NCBI GenBank assembly: GCA_938004015.1
Contig: CALKWU010000006.1
Location: forward strand, 24,328 to 88,327
Direction: 5' to 3'
Length of the DNA: 64,000 nt
From: an uncultured Oceanobacillus sp.
GTDB taxonomy: Bacteria > Bacillota > Bacilli > Bacillales > Amphibacillaceae
Shown: piece after piece, positions 8,676-21,011 of the stretch
How positions within the stretch are numbered: the first letter of the stretch is position 1
Layout of the letters: the number at the start of each line of letters is the position of its first letter
The notes under the pieces: model-generated
The model's database searches: none
Told to the model about the DNA's origin: nothing
The model's input: the letters and a program-made list of their open reading frames with translations, nothing else
Position numbers and translations under genes: made by a program

Positions 8676-9179
8676 GTGCCATTAACACCGTTGGATATTC
8701 ATAATAAGCAATTTTCCAGCAAATTTCGTGGATACGATGAAGACGAAGTGAATGAGTTTCTCGATCAAGTCGTCAAAGATTACGAGATGGTGATCCGTGA
8801 GAAAAACGAATTGGAAGAACGCGTAAAAGAGCTGGAAGAAAAATTAGGACACTTCACGAATATTGAAGAGACATTGAACAAGTCGATTCTCGTCGCCCAG
8901 GAGACAGCGGAAGAATTGAAAGGTAATGCGACGAAAGAATCGAAACTGATCATCAAAGAGGCGGAAAAAAATGCCGATCGGATTATTAACGAAGCGTTGA
9001 GCAAGTCAAGAAGGATCGCCATGGATGTGGAAGAACTTAAGAAACAAGCGAAAGTTTTCCGTACCCGCTTACGGATGCTGATCGAAGCCCAATTGGAAAT
9101 GATCGACAATGAAGATTGGGATGAGTTATTCGACACAGAATTCGACGATGAAGACGAACTTTTGGAGTCCAACGCATAA
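8676..9179 (+). CDS. divIVA: Septum and pole-positioning protein DivIVA
   Basis: Coiled-coil scaffold that senses negatively curved membrane at poles and nascent septa and recruits Min proteins, and RacA during sporulation. It has the conserved N-terminal lipid-binding domain (PLTPLDIHNKQFSSKFRGYD, with Phe17-Arg18 at the crossed loop), then long heptad-type coiled coils with HFTNIEETLNKSILVAQ and an acidic tail; 167 residues. GTG 8676 is chosen because AAGGAGGTG lies six bases upstream and the N-terminus matches the family; the frame is open from 8643. Confidence 0.95.
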   Translation: MPLTPLDIHNKQFSSKFRGYDEDEVNEFLDQVVKDYEMVIREKNELEERVKELEEKLGHFTNIEETLNKSILVAQETAEELKGNATKESKLIIKEAEKNADRIINEALSKSRRIAMDVEELKKQAKVFRTRLRMLIEAQLEMIDNEDWDELFDTEFDDEDELLESNA

Positions 9180-9185
9180 AATTTC

Positions 9186-9214
9186 TTGACGATGGTTTAT
9201 TTTTTACATATAAT
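9186..9214 (+). promoter_or_regulatory. SigmaA promoter of the ileS T-box leader
   Basis: TTGACG (9186-9191) and a perfect TATAAT (9209-9214) lie 17 bases apart, directly after divIVA and directly before the T-box leader. Confidence 0.88.
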
Positions 9215-9224
9215 TCTAACAAGT

Positions 9225-9477
9225 AAACAATTACGTTAAATACGATGACGGAGAGAGTATAAAAGCCTGATTCTGACAAAGCGAGCCGGGGATGGTGGGA
9301 GCCTGGAACAGAATGCTTTTAGAAAATCACTCCCGATGTATCCATTGTGAAAATCGAGTAACAATGGACGGTTCATCACCGTTAACCGATCAGAGTGAAT
9401 TTAAATGGAATCATTTAAATTTATAAGGGTGGTACCGCGAGTCTTCTCGTCCCTTTCCGGGATGTGAAGGCTTTTTT
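9225..9477 (+). promoter_or_regulatory. T-box riboswitch for isoleucyl-tRNA synthetase
   Basis: Leader RNA that senses uncharged tRNA-Ile. Stem I carries the AGCGAG and GGATGGTG-type conserved bulges (about 9280-9297) and paired arms AAAAGC...ATTCTG with CAGAAT...GCTTTT. The specifier loop contains GAAAATCAC, with the Ile codon ATC at 9326-9328 followed by the expected purine. The T-box AGGGTGGTACCGCG is at 9427-9440. The competing terminator pairs AGTCTTCTCGTCCC with GGGATGTGAAGGCT (about 9440-9470) and ends in T6. Uncharged tRNA-Ile should allow ileS transcription. Confidence 0.95.
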
Positions 9478-9518
9478 ACTATCGGAAAGTAACGGAAAAT
9501 TTAAAGGAGGAAAAGAAA

Positions 9519-12269
9519 TTGGACTATAAAGAGACATTGTTGATGCCAAAAACCAAATTCCCGATGCGGGGTAATTTGCCGAAAAATGAACCGCTCCGCC
9601 AAAAAAAATGGGATGAAGAAAAAATTTATGAGAAAGTCCAAGAACGGACGAAAGGACGTCCTTTGTTCATTCTTCATGACGGACCACCATATGCGAACGG
9701 TGATTTGCATATCGGTCATGCCCTCAACAAAATTTTGAAGGACTTCATCGTCCGCTATAAATCGATGACTGGCTTTCATGCACCATATGTACCCGGTTGG
9801 GACACACACGGACTGCCGATTGAAGCTGCATTGACGAAAACGAAAAAAATTGATCGTAAGAAAATCCCTGTACCGGAATTCCGGAAGATGTGTGAAGATT
9901 ATGCCCTTGAACAAATCGACAATCAACGAGAACAATTCAAAGCATTGGGAGTCCGCGGGGATTGGGATAATCCATACATTACATTGACAAAAGACTTTGA
10001 AGCGGCGCAAATCAAAGTGTTCGGTGAAATGGCGAAAAAAGGTTACATTTACAAGGGGTTGAAACCTGTCCATTGGTCGCCTTCATCCGAATCCGCCTTG
10101 GCTGAAGCGGAAATCGAATACAAAGATAAACGTTCTCCGTCGATTTATGTGAGTTTTGCGGTCACAGATGGAAAAGATGCCTTGGATGGCGATGAAAAGG
10201 TCATCATTTGGACGACGACACCTTGGACATTGCCGGCAAACTTGGCGATTTCCGTCCATCCTGATTTGGAATACGTCGTTGTAGAAGTCGAAAATGAAAA
10301 ATATGTTTTAGCGGAAGAGTTACTGGAGCATGTCAGTGAAGAATTGGAGTGGGGCAGTTATGAAGTAGTCAAACGGATGGAAGGCAAGCATTTGGAACAT
10401 GTCGTCACGAAGCATCCGTTTTATGATCGGGAGTCCCCGATCATCCTCGGGGATCATGTGACGACGGATGCGGGTACAGGCTGTGTCCACACCGCACCCG
10501 GCCATGGGGAAGATGACTTTTATGTTGGACAGCGTTACGGATTGGAAGCTTTGTCACCAATTGACGAAAAAGGTTACTTTACTGAAGAAGCCCCTGGTTT
10601 CGAAGGTTTGTTCTATGATGATGCCAACAAAGCGGTTACGGAAAAATTGAAAGAAGTCGGGGCTTTGTTGAAGCTCAGCTTCATCACCCACTCCTATCCG
10701 CATGATTGGCGGACGAAAAAGCCGACGATTTTCCGGGCTACACCGCAATGGTTTGCTTCCATCAAAGATTTCCGAGAGCAAATCCTTGAAGAGATCAAAA
10801 ATGTGGAATGGTTCCCGAAATGGGGAGAAACCCGTCTGTACAATATGGTTCGTGATCGGGAAGATTGGGTCATTTCCAGACAACGGACATGGGGCGTTCC
10901 GATTCCTGTGTTTTATGGTGAAGACGGAACACCGATCATTACAGAAGAAACGATCAATCATGTTTCTGAGTTGTTCAGAAAATACGGTTCGAACGTCTGG
11001 TTTGAAAGGGAAGCGAAAGATTTACTGCCGGAGGGCTTCACATCTGAACATAGCCCGAACGGAATCTTCACGAAAGAGACGGACATTATGGACGTTTGGT
11101 TCGATTCCGGTTCCACTCATGAAGGCGTCTTGATGAATCGGGAAGATCACCGTCGTCCAGCTGATGTTTATTTGGAAGGTAGCGACCAGTATCGTGGTTG
11201 GTTCAACTCTTCCATTTCAACAGCAGTTGCGGTAACGGGGAAAGCCCCATATAAAGCCGTCATCAGTCATGGTTTCGTCATGGATGGCGAAGGAAGGAAA
11301 ATGAGTAAATCATTAGGTAATGTCATCGCTCCGGATAAAGTGTTGAAACAACTCGGTGCTGATATTTTGCGTCTCTGGGTCGCTTCCGTCGATTATCAAG
11401 CGGACGTCAGAATTTCCGATGACATCTTGAAACAGATTTCCGAATCCTACCGGAAAATCAGAAACACTTTCCGTTTCATGCTCGGTAACTTGGCTGACTT
11501 TGATCCGGAAAAAGATCGGATTCCGGAGTCGGAAATGGAAGAAATCGATCTGTTTATGCTTGATCGCCTCCAAGAATTGTTGCGCAATGCCCGTAACCAT
11601 TACGAGGTGTACGAATATTCGCCGATTTTCCATGAAATCCATAATTTCTGCGCCGTCGATTTAAGTGCATTTTATCTCGACTTTGCAAAAGATATTCTCT
11701 ATATTGAGAATAAGGATAATAAACGTCGTCGTAGTATTCAGACTGCATATTATGAAATTTTGACGACGCTCGTGAAACTGCTCACTCCAATTATCCCGCA
11801 TACGACAGAAGAAGTGTGGGAGTACATCCCTGGGGTGGAAGAAGAAAGTGTACAGTTGACGGATATTCCTGAACCGAGAGAAATCACCGGATTCGATAAG
11901 GAAAAATGGAACCATTTCATGGAAGTCCGTGATGATGTGTTGAAAGCATTGGAAGAAGCAAGAGATGAAAAACTGGTCGGAAAGTCTTTGGAAGCGAAAG
12001 TGACGATCGTTCCACGGGATGAAGAGACGAAAAAAGTGTTGGCGGATATGGAGTATCTCCACCAATATCTCATCGTTTCTGAAGCGGTCGTGACGGATGA
12101 ACACCCAGAGGCGAAGGAATATCGTTATGTGGACGTACTCGTGGAAGTTCACCCTGGAGAAACGTGTGAACGTTGCTGGGTTTCCTCAGAGACAGTCGGA
12201 GGAGACAGTGATCATCCGACACTTTGCACACGATGTGCGGCAATCGTGAAAGAACATTACCAAAGCTGA
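9519..12269 (+). CDS. ileS: Isoleucyl-tRNA synthetase
   Basis: Class I aminoacyl-tRNA synthetase that charges tRNA-Ile and edits valine; 916 residues, normal for the bacterial type. The HIGH signature is at 64-67 ([10 protein letters not shown]), KMSKS at 594-598, the CP1 editing domain lies between ([12 protein letters not shown], near residue 230), and a C-terminal zinc site has CERCW and CTRC cysteine pairs. The start is TTG at 9519 behind AAAGGAGG. Expression is under the ATC-specific T-box just upstream. ylyA, which separates ileS from lspA in B. subtilis, is missing. Confidence 0.99.
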   Translation: MDYKETLLMPKTKFPMRGNLPKNEPLRQKKWDEEKIYEKVQERTKGRPLFILHDGPPYANGDLHIGHALNKILKDFIVRYKSMTGFHAPYVPGWDTHGLPIEAALTKTKKIDRKKIPVPEFRKMCEDYALEQIDNQREQFKALGVRGDWDNPYITLTKDFEAAQIKVFGEMAKKGYIYKGLKPVHWSPSSESALAEAEIEYKDKRSPSIYVSFAVTDGKDALDGDEKVIIWTTTPWTLPANLAISVHPDLEYVVVEVENEKYVLAEELLEHVSEELEWGSYEVVKRMEGKHLEHVVTKHPFYDRESPIILGDHVTTDAGTGCVHTAPGHGEDDFYVGQRYGLEALSPIDEKGYFTEEAPGFEGLFYDDANKAVTEKLKEVGALLKLSFITHSYPHDWRTKKPTIFRATPQWFASIKDFREQILEEIKNVEWFPKWGETRLYNMVRDREDWVISRQRTWGVPIPVFYGEDGTPIITEETINHVSELFRKYGSNVWFEREAKDLLPEGFTSEHSPNGIFTKETDIMDVWFDSGSTHEGVLMNREDHRRPADVYLEGSDQYRGWFNSSISTAVAVTGKAPYKAVISHGFVMDGEGRKMSKSLGNVIAPDKVLKQLGADILRLWVASVDYQADVRISDDILKQISESYRKIRNTFRFMLGNLADFDPEKDRIPESEMEEIDLFMLDRLQELLRNARNHYEVYEYSPIFHEIHNFCAVDLSAFYLDFAKDILYIENKDNKRRRSIQTAYYEILTTLVKLLTPIIPHTTEEVWEYIPGVEEESVQLTDIPEPREITGFDKEKWNHFMEVRDDVLKALEEARDEKLVGKSLEAKVTIVPRDEETKKVLADMEYLHQYLIVSEAVVTDEHPEAKEYRYVDVLVEVHPGETCERCWVSSETVGGDSDHPTLCTRCAAIVKEHYQS

Positions 12270-12325
12270 CGATTACATGAGGCCGGAAATAGGTGCTAAA
12301 CTGGCGAGGTCGAATAATCCTCACT

Positions 12326-12358
12326 GGCGCTGGCGCCGATTCTGCGCCTCTTTTTTTC
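12326..12358 (+). terminator. Probable terminator after ileS
   Basis: GC-rich stem GGCGC (12326-12330) pairs with GCGCC (12344-12348), followed by TCTTTTTTT. The loop contains a further GGCGCC palindrome, so the exact fold is uncertain. Confidence 0.6.
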
Positions 12359-12449
12359 TTTTTACCGTCCATTCTTGTGTTCAGCCGTTGGAAAGGATAA
12401 GATGAATAAGGATGGACTTTCATGGAATTTGTATTCGGAGGAAATGATT

Positions 12450-12923
12450 ATGTGGATATATTATGTGATTGCCTTAGTCATCATTTTGTTGGATCAATGG
12501 ACGAAATGGCTCGTCATCGTCAATATGGAGATTGGCGAAAGCATTCCAATCATTGATGGGTTCTTTTATTTGACTTCCCATCGGAACAGCGGTGCAGCAT
12601 GGGGCATTTTGCAAGGCCAGATGACGTTCTTTTATATCGTGACCGTAATTTTCATAGCAGTTGCCGTATATTATATGCATAAATATGCCCGGGAAAACAA
12701 ACCGCTCGGAATTTCCCTAGGAATCATCCTCGGCGGTGCGATCGGTAATTTCATCGATCGTCTATTCAGACAGGAAGTCGTCGATTTCCTCGATTTTTAC
12801 ATTTTCAATTATAATTTCCCGATTTTCAATATCGCCGATTCGGCACTTACGATAGGTGTCATCTTCATCATCATCGTCACGATTTTGGACGAGCGTAAAG
12901 AAAAAAGGAAGGAAAAAGCATGA
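12450..12923 (+). CDS. lspA: Lipoprotein signal peptidase (signal peptidase II)
   Basis: Polytopic aspartic protease that removes the signal peptide from diacylglyceryl-modified prolipoproteins. It has 157 residues and four membrane spans, with conserved HRNSGAAWG and the catalytic aspartates at about D103 (GNFIDR) and D130 (FNIADS). ATG 12450 is chosen: GGAGG lies eight bases upstream and the N-terminus MWIYYVIAL matches the family. An ATG at 12444 is too close to the site, and the longer frame from 12375 has no support. The last four bases overlap the next gene (ATGA). Confidence 0.96.
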   Translation: MWIYYVIALVIILLDQWTKWLVIVNMEIGESIPIIDGFFYLTSHRNSGAAWGILQGQMTFFYIVTVIFIAVAVYYMHKYARENKPLGISLGIILGGAIGNFIDRLFRQEVVDFLDFYIFNYNFPIFNIADSALTIGVIFIIIVTILDERKEKRKEKA

Positions 12924-13831
12924 GTTTGTTTATCCATATCGTTACAGAAGAACAGATGAACATAAGGGTTGACAAGTTGTTGACTGAATTGAATGAAGGA
13001 AAATCCCGTTCACAAATCCAGTCGTGGATCAAGGATGGGCTTATCACGATAAACGGTGAACCGGTCAAAGCGAATTATAAATGTCAGTCCGGCGAAAAAC
13101 TGGAGTGGCGTATTCCGGAACCGAAACCTTTGGAAATTGAAGCCGAAAATATACCGCTTGATATCCTATATGAAGATAAAGACGTATTGGTCGTGAACAA
13201 ACCGAGGGGCATGGTCGTACATCCCTCCGCCGGCCATCATTCCGGAACACTCGTCAATGCCCTGCTTTACCATTGTGATGATTTATCAGGGATTAATGGA
13301 GTGGAACGGCCTGGAATTGTCCATCGAATTGACAAGGATACGAGCGGCTTGTTGATTGTCGCCAAAAATGACGAGGCTCATCTCAGCTTGTCGGAACAAC
13401 TGCAAAAACGTGAAGTGGAAAGGAAATACGCCGCTCTCGTACATGGAGCGATACCCCATGAAACTGGGTTGATCGATGCTCCCATTGGCAGAGATCCGAA
13501 AAACCGCCAGCGGATGGCAGTCGTCGATCGTGGAAAATCAGCCATCACCCATTTCCGTGTTTTGAAACGTTTTCCGGAATTCACTTATCTCGAGTGTAAA
13601 TTGGAAACCGGGAGAACCCACCAGATCCGTGTCCATATGAAATATATCGGTCATCCTCTCGTCGGCGATCCTTTATATGGGCCAAGGAAAACATTGGATT
13701 TGGATGGTCAGGCCCTCCATGCGAAGGAAGTCGGTTTCACCCATCCGAAAACTGGGGAATGGATGCATTTTTCAGCTGACTTACCGGCCTATTTTGCCGA
13801 TGCTTTAAAAACAATCGAAAAAATGTATTGA
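12920..13831 (+). CDS. rluD: RluD-type 23S rRNA pseudouridine synthase (YlyB)
   Basis: 303 residues: an S4 RNA-binding domain (about 14-70, [19 protein letters not shown]) followed by an RluA/RluD catalytic domain with the active-site Asp in HRIDKDTSG (D138). Further family motifs are [17 protein letters not shown] and [11 protein letters not shown]. It probably modifies the helix 69 uridines of 23S rRNA, but the exact targets are inferred. The ATG overlaps the lspA stop, so the two are translationally coupled. The pyr operon promoter overlaps its 3' end. Confidence 0.93.
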   Translation: MSLFIHIVTEEQMNIRVDKLLTELNEGKSRSQIQSWIKDGLITINGEPVKANYKCQSGEKLEWRIPEPKPLEIEAENIPLDILYEDKDVLVVNKPRGMVVHPSAGHHSGTLVNALLYHCDDLSGINGVERPGIVHRIDKDTSGLLIVAKNDEAHLSLSEQLQKREVERKYAALVHGAIPHETGLIDAPIGRDPKNRQRMAVVDRGKSAITHFRVLKRFPEFTYLECKLETGRTHQIRVHMKYIGHPLVGDPLYGPRKTLDLDGQALHAKEVGFTHPKTGEWMHFSADLPAYFADALKTIEKMY

Positions 13832-13856
13832 CAGATTCCATTTTGTTTGAAATAAT
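13828..13856 (+). promoter_or_regulatory. pyr operon promoter
   Basis: TTGACA at 13828-13833, overlapping the rluD stop, and AATAAT at 13851-13856 are 17 bases apart. They lie directly upstream of the first PyrR attenuator. Confidence 0.78.
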
Positions 13857-13880
13857 AGCTAAGAAGAATAAGACCTTTAA

Positions 13881-13975
13881 TGTTAGTCCCGTGAGGCTAA
13901 AAAGGAACGGTCAAACCTTAGGCACAACTGTGCTTGAAGCCCTTTTTTCCTCATGTGAAAAAAGGGCTGTTTTCA
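13881..13975 (+). promoter_or_regulatory. PyrR attenuator 1 (leader of pyrR)
   Basis: The conserved PyrR-binding hairpin loop (TAGTCCCGTGAGGCT followed by AAAAAGG) is at 13883-13904. A 12-bp terminator stem follows, AGCCCTTTTTTC at 13938-13949 with its complement at 13957-13968, then GTTTT. UMP-bound PyrR should stabilise the anti-antiterminator so that the terminator forms and pyr transcription falls when pyrimidines are plentiful. Confidence 0.9.
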
Positions 13976-14004
13976 TGGAATTATCGATGATCAGGGGGAC
14001 TTGA

Positions 14005-14550
<546 letters not shown>

Positions 14551-14570
14551 ATAAGCGATACAACTTTTAA

Positions 14571-14666
14571 TTAAATCCAGAGAGATTTAAAAGGTTGCAT
14601 CACATTCCGTGTCGATGGTAGGCATCGGTATGTCTTCTTGCAGCCTTTTGCAAGAAGATTTTTTTA
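14571..14666 (+). promoter_or_regulatory. PyrR attenuator 2 (between pyrR and pyrB)
   Basis: A PyrR-binding loop (AATCCAGAGAGATT then AAAAGG) lies at about 14573-14594. The terminator stem TCTTCTTGC (14633-14641) pairs with GCAAGAAGA (14650-14658) and is followed by T7. B. subtilis has one attenuator before pyrP and another before pyrB; only one is found in this gap. Confidence 0.88.
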
Positions 14667-14705
14667 TGCTTGGAAAAAGGCGCTATAAAAAATGGAGGGA
14701 TAAAA

Positions 14706-15623
14706 ATGAGACATTTCATTTCCGTCGATCAGTTGGAGATTGAAGAGATTGTTGCGATTTTAGAACGGGCAGAGGAATTCAGGCGCAACGATTACCGTAT
14801 GGACAAACAACTGTTTGCAGCAAATTTGTTTTTCGAGCCGAGCACAAGGACGAAAATGAGTTTCATGGTGGCTGAGCGAAAATTAGGGATGGAAAATCTC
14901 GATTTTCAAGCGGAAAATTCCAGTGTCTTAAAAGGCGAGTCTTTGTACGACACGGCAAAAACCTTTGAAGCAATCGGGGCAAATCTCCTAATCATCCGTC
15001 ACGAATCCGATAATTGGTACGAAGCCCTCGATGGTAAATTGTCCGTTCCCATCATCAATGCCGGCGCAGGGACGAAAGATCATCCGACACAGACGATGCT
15101 TGATTTATTGACGATTTATCAAGAGTTCGGCACATTCGAAGGATTGAAAATCGCCATCGCTGGGGACATCAAACATAGTCGTGTCGCGCGTTCCAATGCC
15201 ATCGCTTTACGGAAAATGGGAGCGGAAGTATATTTGAGCGCTGCCCAAGGAATGGAAAGAGGTACGTTGGAATTCCCTTATATGCCGATTGACGATGCAG
15301 TCGCTGAATGCGACGTCATCATGCTTTTACGCATCCAACATGAACGCCATGAATATTCCGTCAACACGTTCAATTATTTAGAGCGGTATGGTTTGACGAA
15401 AGAAAGGGAAAGCCGGATGAAAGAAGATGCGATCATCATGCACCCGGCACCGATCAACCGGGGTGTGGAGATCGATTCCGATCTTGTCGAGTGCAAACGG
15501 TCGCGGATCTTTAAACAGATGGAAAATGGGGTATATGTAAGAATGGCAATCATTACGTATTTGTTGGAAGAGTGGGGGATCATCAATGAAAAAATTAATA
15601 AAAAATATCAAGCTGTTATCTGA
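14706..15623 (+). CDS. pyrB: Aspartate carbamoyltransferase, catalytic chain
   Basis: Condenses carbamoyl phosphate with aspartate in the second step of UMP synthesis; 305 residues. The carbamoyl-phosphate motif is [12 protein letters not shown] (about 42-53), with the HPTQTMLD motif and the aspartate-binding [11 protein letters not shown] near the C-terminus. ATG 14706 follows GGAGGG; the upstream in-frame extension to 14670 lacks a ribosome binding site. The last 38 bases overlap pyrC. No regulatory pyrI is present, as expected for Bacillus. Confidence 0.98.
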   Translation: MRHFISVDQLEIEEIVAILERAEEFRRNDYRMDKQLFAANLFFEPSTRTKMSFMVAERKLGMENLDFQAENSSVLKGESLYDTAKTFEAIGANLLIIRHESDNWYEALDGKLSVPIINAGAGTKDHPTQTMLDLLTIYQEFGTFEGLKIAIAGDIKHSRVARSNAIALRKMGAEVYLSAAQGMERGTLEFPYMPIDDAVAECDVIMLLRIQHERHEYSVNTFNYLERYGLTKERESRMKEDAIIMHPAPINRGVEIDSDLVECKRSRIFKQMENGVYVRMAIITYLLEEWGIINEKINKKYQAVI

Positions 15624-16863
15624 GACAGGCGAACAACTTCGAGGGGAAATTTTGCTCGAAGGTGAAAAAATAAAGACGATTGCGGAAAAAATAGAAGAAG
15701 AGGCCGATGAAATCATCGATGGCAAAGGAAAGCTCGCTCTTCCGGGATTCATCGATGTGCACGTCCATTTACGGGAGCCGGGTGGGGAGCATAAAGAAAC
15801 GATCGAAAGTGGAACCCAGGCTGCAGCACGGGGAGGGTTCACAACGATTGCGGCGATGCCGAACACGAATCCCGTGCCGGATGACAAAGTCACCCTTGAT
15901 GCATTATTGGAAAAAATCGAAAAAGACGCCGTCGTCCGGGTACTTCCATATGCTTCCATAACAAAAGGTCTTCGAGGAAAAGAATTGACGGATATGGAAG
16001 CATTACAACAAGCATTCGCCTTCACCGACGATGGAGTCGGCATCCAAACGGCTGACATGATGTACCGGGCGATGAAAAAAGCGGCGGAATTGAACAAAAC
16101 GATTGTCGCCCATTGTGAAGATGATTCCATCGTCTATGGTGGGGTCGTCCACGATGGAGAAGTAAGCAAACGATTGAAATTACCGGGAATTCCGGGTCTC
16201 AGTGAATCGGTGCAAATCGCAAGGGATGTGTTGTTGGCGGAAGCTGCCGGTTGTCATTATCATGTTTGCCATGTGAGTACAAAAGAATCGGTGCGGGTTA
16301 TCCGCGATGCGAAACGTGCAGGCATCCGAGTCACGGCAGAAGTGACGCCTCATCATCTTATATTGAATGAGGAAGCGATTGTCGAAGATGACGCGAATTT
16401 CAAAATGAATCCTCCATTACGATCGAAGGAAGATCAACAAGCGTTATTGGAAGGCTTGTTGGACGGGACGATCGACTTCATCGCAACCGACCATGCACCT
16501 CATGCCGAGGATGAAAAAGCGAAAGGCATGTTGAAAGCCCCGTTCGGCATCGTCGGTTTGGAAACGGCATTCCCATTGCTTTACACATATCTGGTTGAGT
16601 CCAATGTGTTGACATTAAAGGAGTTGGTCGATTTCTTGACCATTAAACCGGCGGAAATTTTCGGTTTACCTTATGGACGTTTGGAAGTGAATGGCTATGC
16701 CGACATCGTCCTCGTCGATCTGGAAGAAGAAACGAAAATCGATAAAGCAACATTTTTATCCAAAGGCAAAAACACGCCTTTCCAAAATTGGAAAGTTTCC
16801 GGTCTTCCGGTTTTAACCATTGTCGGTGGAAACATCGTTTATGAACATAAAGATCTCATTTAA
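15586..16863 (+). CDS. pyrC: Dihydroorotase
   Basis: Zinc amidohydrolase that cyclises carbamoyl aspartate to dihydroorotate; 425 residues, type I. The metal-binding HVHLREPG has His59 and His61, with [23 protein letters not shown] and the catalytic-Asp motif [12 protein letters not shown] towards the C-terminus. It begins inside the 3' end of pyrB, implying translational coupling. In B. subtilis pyrAA-pyrAB follow; here pyrK begins 25 bases after the stop. Confidence 0.97.
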   Translation: MKKLIKNIKLLSETGEQLRGEILLEGEKIKTIAEKIEEEADEIIDGKGKLALPGFIDVHVHLREPGGEHKETIESGTQAAARGGFTTIAAMPNTNPVPDDKVTLDALLEKIEKDAVVRVLPYASITKGLRGKELTDMEALQQAFAFTDDGVGIQTADMMYRAMKKAAELNKTIVAHCEDDSIVYGGVVHDGEVSKRLKLPGIPGLSESVQIARDVLLAEAAGCHYHVCHVSTKESVRVIRDAKRAGIRVTAEVTPHHLILNEEAIVEDDANFKMNPPLRSKEDQQALLEGLLDGTIDFIATDHAPHAEDEKAKGMLKAPFGIVGLETAFPLLYTYLVESNVLTLKELVDFLTIKPAEIFGLPYGRLEVNGYADIVLVDLEEETKIDKATFLSKGKNTPFQNWKVSGLPVLTIVGGNIVYEHKDLI

Positions 16864-16888
16864 TTGTATATAAATTGGAGTTGGAGAC

Positions 16889-19246
<2,358 letters not shown>

Positions 19247-19250
<4 letters not shown>

Positions 19251-19858
19251 TGAAAACAGAAATCATCCAAGATTTATTGAAAATCGATGCAGTGCAAATC
19301 AATCCCGTCAAGTATTTCACTTGGACATCGGGAGTGAAGTCACCAATATATTGTGATAATCGGTTGATCATGTCGTATCCTCATATCCGCAAAAAGATCA
19401 CTAAAGGATTTGTACATCTCATGGATGAGAAAAATTGGCAAGCGGATGTGATTGCCGGTTGTGCAACGGCAGGAATCCCTCATGCCGCTTGGCTAAGTGA
19501 TTCCCTTGATTTGCCAATGGTGTATGTCCGTTCCAAACCAAAATCCCATGGAAAGGAAAATCAAATTGAAGGGAAAATCAGTCCGGGTGAAAAGGTGCTC
19601 GTCATCGAGGACCTTATTTCCACTGGAGGCTCGAGCATCACCGCTGCCAATGCATTAAAAGGAGCTGGGGCGGATGTCGTCGGTGTGCTTGCGATTTTTT
19701 CTTATGGTTTGAGGAAAGCCAAGGAAAACTTCCATGAAGCTGACATTCCTTTTGCGACATTGACCAATTTTGATGAATTGGTGACTTCCCTCATCGCCTC
19801 AGGAGAATTGACGGAAGACGAGAAAGCCGACATGCTCCACTGGCGTCATTCATTATAA
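19247..19858 (+). CDS. pyrE: Orotate phosphoribosyltransferase
   Basis: Converts orotate and PRPP to OMP. 203 residues from GTG 19247, or 202 from the adjacent ATG at 19250; GTG is slightly nearer the AAAGGAG site, so the choice is open. The PRPP-binding motif is VLVIEDLISTGGSS (about 117-130), with FTWTSGVKSPIYCDNR at the N-terminus and IAGCATAGIPHA. It is the last gene of the pyr operon and is followed by a structured hairpin element with a T tract. Confidence 0.96.
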
Positions 19859-19892
19859 AGTCACTTATGAAACTCAAGCAGAACATTCAACT

Positions 19893-19974
19893 AAAAAATC
19901 TGAACATTACCTAAAAAGCTCCGTGTATTTCCGGAGCGGGTGCGTCGCTCCCTGCTATCATGTTCAGGTTTTTT
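19893..19974 (+). terminator. Structured terminator (element B) after pyrE
   Basis: The outer stem AAAAAATCTGAACAT (19893-19907) pairs with ATGTTCAGGTTTTTT (19960-19974) with a single G-T mismatch, and ends in T6. Inside, two short hairpins compete for the same bases: GCTCCG/CGGAGC (19918-19937) and GGAGCG/CGCTCC (19933-19951). The tip shares sequence with element A at 5074-5092, and the segment at 19929-19947 matches element C at 27845-27863. Confidence 0.75.
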
Positions 19975-20049
19975 ACATGTGGTAATTTGCTTGGGAATGG
20001 AATAACATGGTTATAATGGAATGGAAAGAAAAAGTTGAGGGTGTTGGTC

Positions 20050-20910
20050 ATGAAAATCAGTGATTATGAATTATTGCTCAGGTTGAATGAAGTCGGCACG
20101 ATCCGTGGGACAGCAAAGGTCGTCCTTATTTCACAACCGGCTGTTACGCAACGCTTGAAATATATTGAAGAATATTTTGGTGAGCAAATCTTTTTACGGA
20201 CGGCTAAACGATTGATTCCGACTCCAGCAGGGGAATTGATCCTTTCCCATGCGAAAGAAGTCGTCACCCGGGAAGAGGCGATTAAAAATAAACTTGCCCG
20301 AACGAGTGACGAGGTGCAAGGTACTTTATCGATCGCTTGCTCATCCCTTATCAGCCAGCGATTCCTTCCAAAGATCCTTGGAGAGTTTACGAACAAATAT
20401 CCGAAAGTCGCCATTGATTTAGTGACTGGTATCAGTGAGGATATCCGCCGGGATCATAAAAACTATGATGTTTGCATCATCCGGGGGGAAAAATTGAAGG
20501 AGAGCATTTGTGTCCGATTGTTTGCCGATCCACTTTACATATTCGACACCGAACCTTTCCCGGAAGACGGGGTGAAGGAAAGGCCATTGATTTCTTTCAA
20601 AAGTGACGACAGTATGCATGAAATCGTGGAAAATTGGCTTTACTATCATCAAGATTCCATCAAGCCGTTGAAAACGATGACGGTCGATCAAATAGAAACG
20701 TGTAAGCAATTTATGAAACAAGGGATTGGCATGGCTGTGCTTCCTAAGAGCGTGTCGGTTTCCTTGATGGGAAATTATCCGAATTTGCCGCTTACTTTGG
20801 ATGGGGAAAGTGTTACTCGTGACACATGGGTCTGTTACCAGGAAGAAGCGATGCAATTGCCGCAGGTCAAACATTTTATCGAAGCATTGACAAGTACCGA
20901 ATATCTTTAA
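20050..20910 (+). CDS. LysR-family transcriptional regulator, target unknown
   Basis: 286 residues: an N-terminal winged HTH (residues 1-60, EVGTIRGTAKVVLISQPAVTQ then LKYIEEYFGEQIFLR) and a LysR-type substrate-binding domain (from about 90; CSSLISQRFLPKILGEFTNKYP). ATG 20050 follows GAGGGTG; in-frame TTG and GTG codons from 20035 are alternatives. A TATAAT at 20012-20017, with a loosely placed TTGCTT at 19987-19992, probably serves as its promoter. It stands alone between the pyr terminator and a convergent rqcH, without an obvious divergent target gene, where B. subtilis carries the cysH operon. The effector cannot be told from sequence. Confidence 0.9.
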   Translation: MKISDYELLLRLNEVGTIRGTAKVVLISQPAVTQRLKYIEEYFGEQIFLRTAKRLIPTPAGELILSHAKEVVTREEAIKNKLARTSDEVQGTLSIACSSLISQRFLPKILGEFTNKYPKVAIDLVTGISEDIRRDHKNYDVCIIRGEKLKESICVRLFADPLYIFDTEPFPEDGVKERPLISFKSDDSMHEIVENWLYYHQDSIKPLKTMTVDQIETCKQFMKQGIGMAVLPKSVSVSLMGNYPNLPLTLDGESVTRDTWVCYQEEAMQLPQVKHFIEALTSTEYL

Positions 20911-20956
20911 GCAAGTCCAATCGATCTTACAGTTGTAACCCATTCATCTTAAAGGA

Positions 20957-21006
20957 AAACCGGACAATCCGAAGATATCAAGCATCGGTTCTGTCCGGAT
21001 TTTTTG
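20957..21006. terminator. Bidirectional terminator between the lysR gene and rqcH
   Basis: CCGGACA at 20960-20966 pairs with TGTCCGG at 20992-20998, with A-rich sequence on the left and a T6 run on the right. It can therefore stop transcripts from both convergent genes. Confidence 0.8.
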
Positions 21007-21011
21007 ATTTA

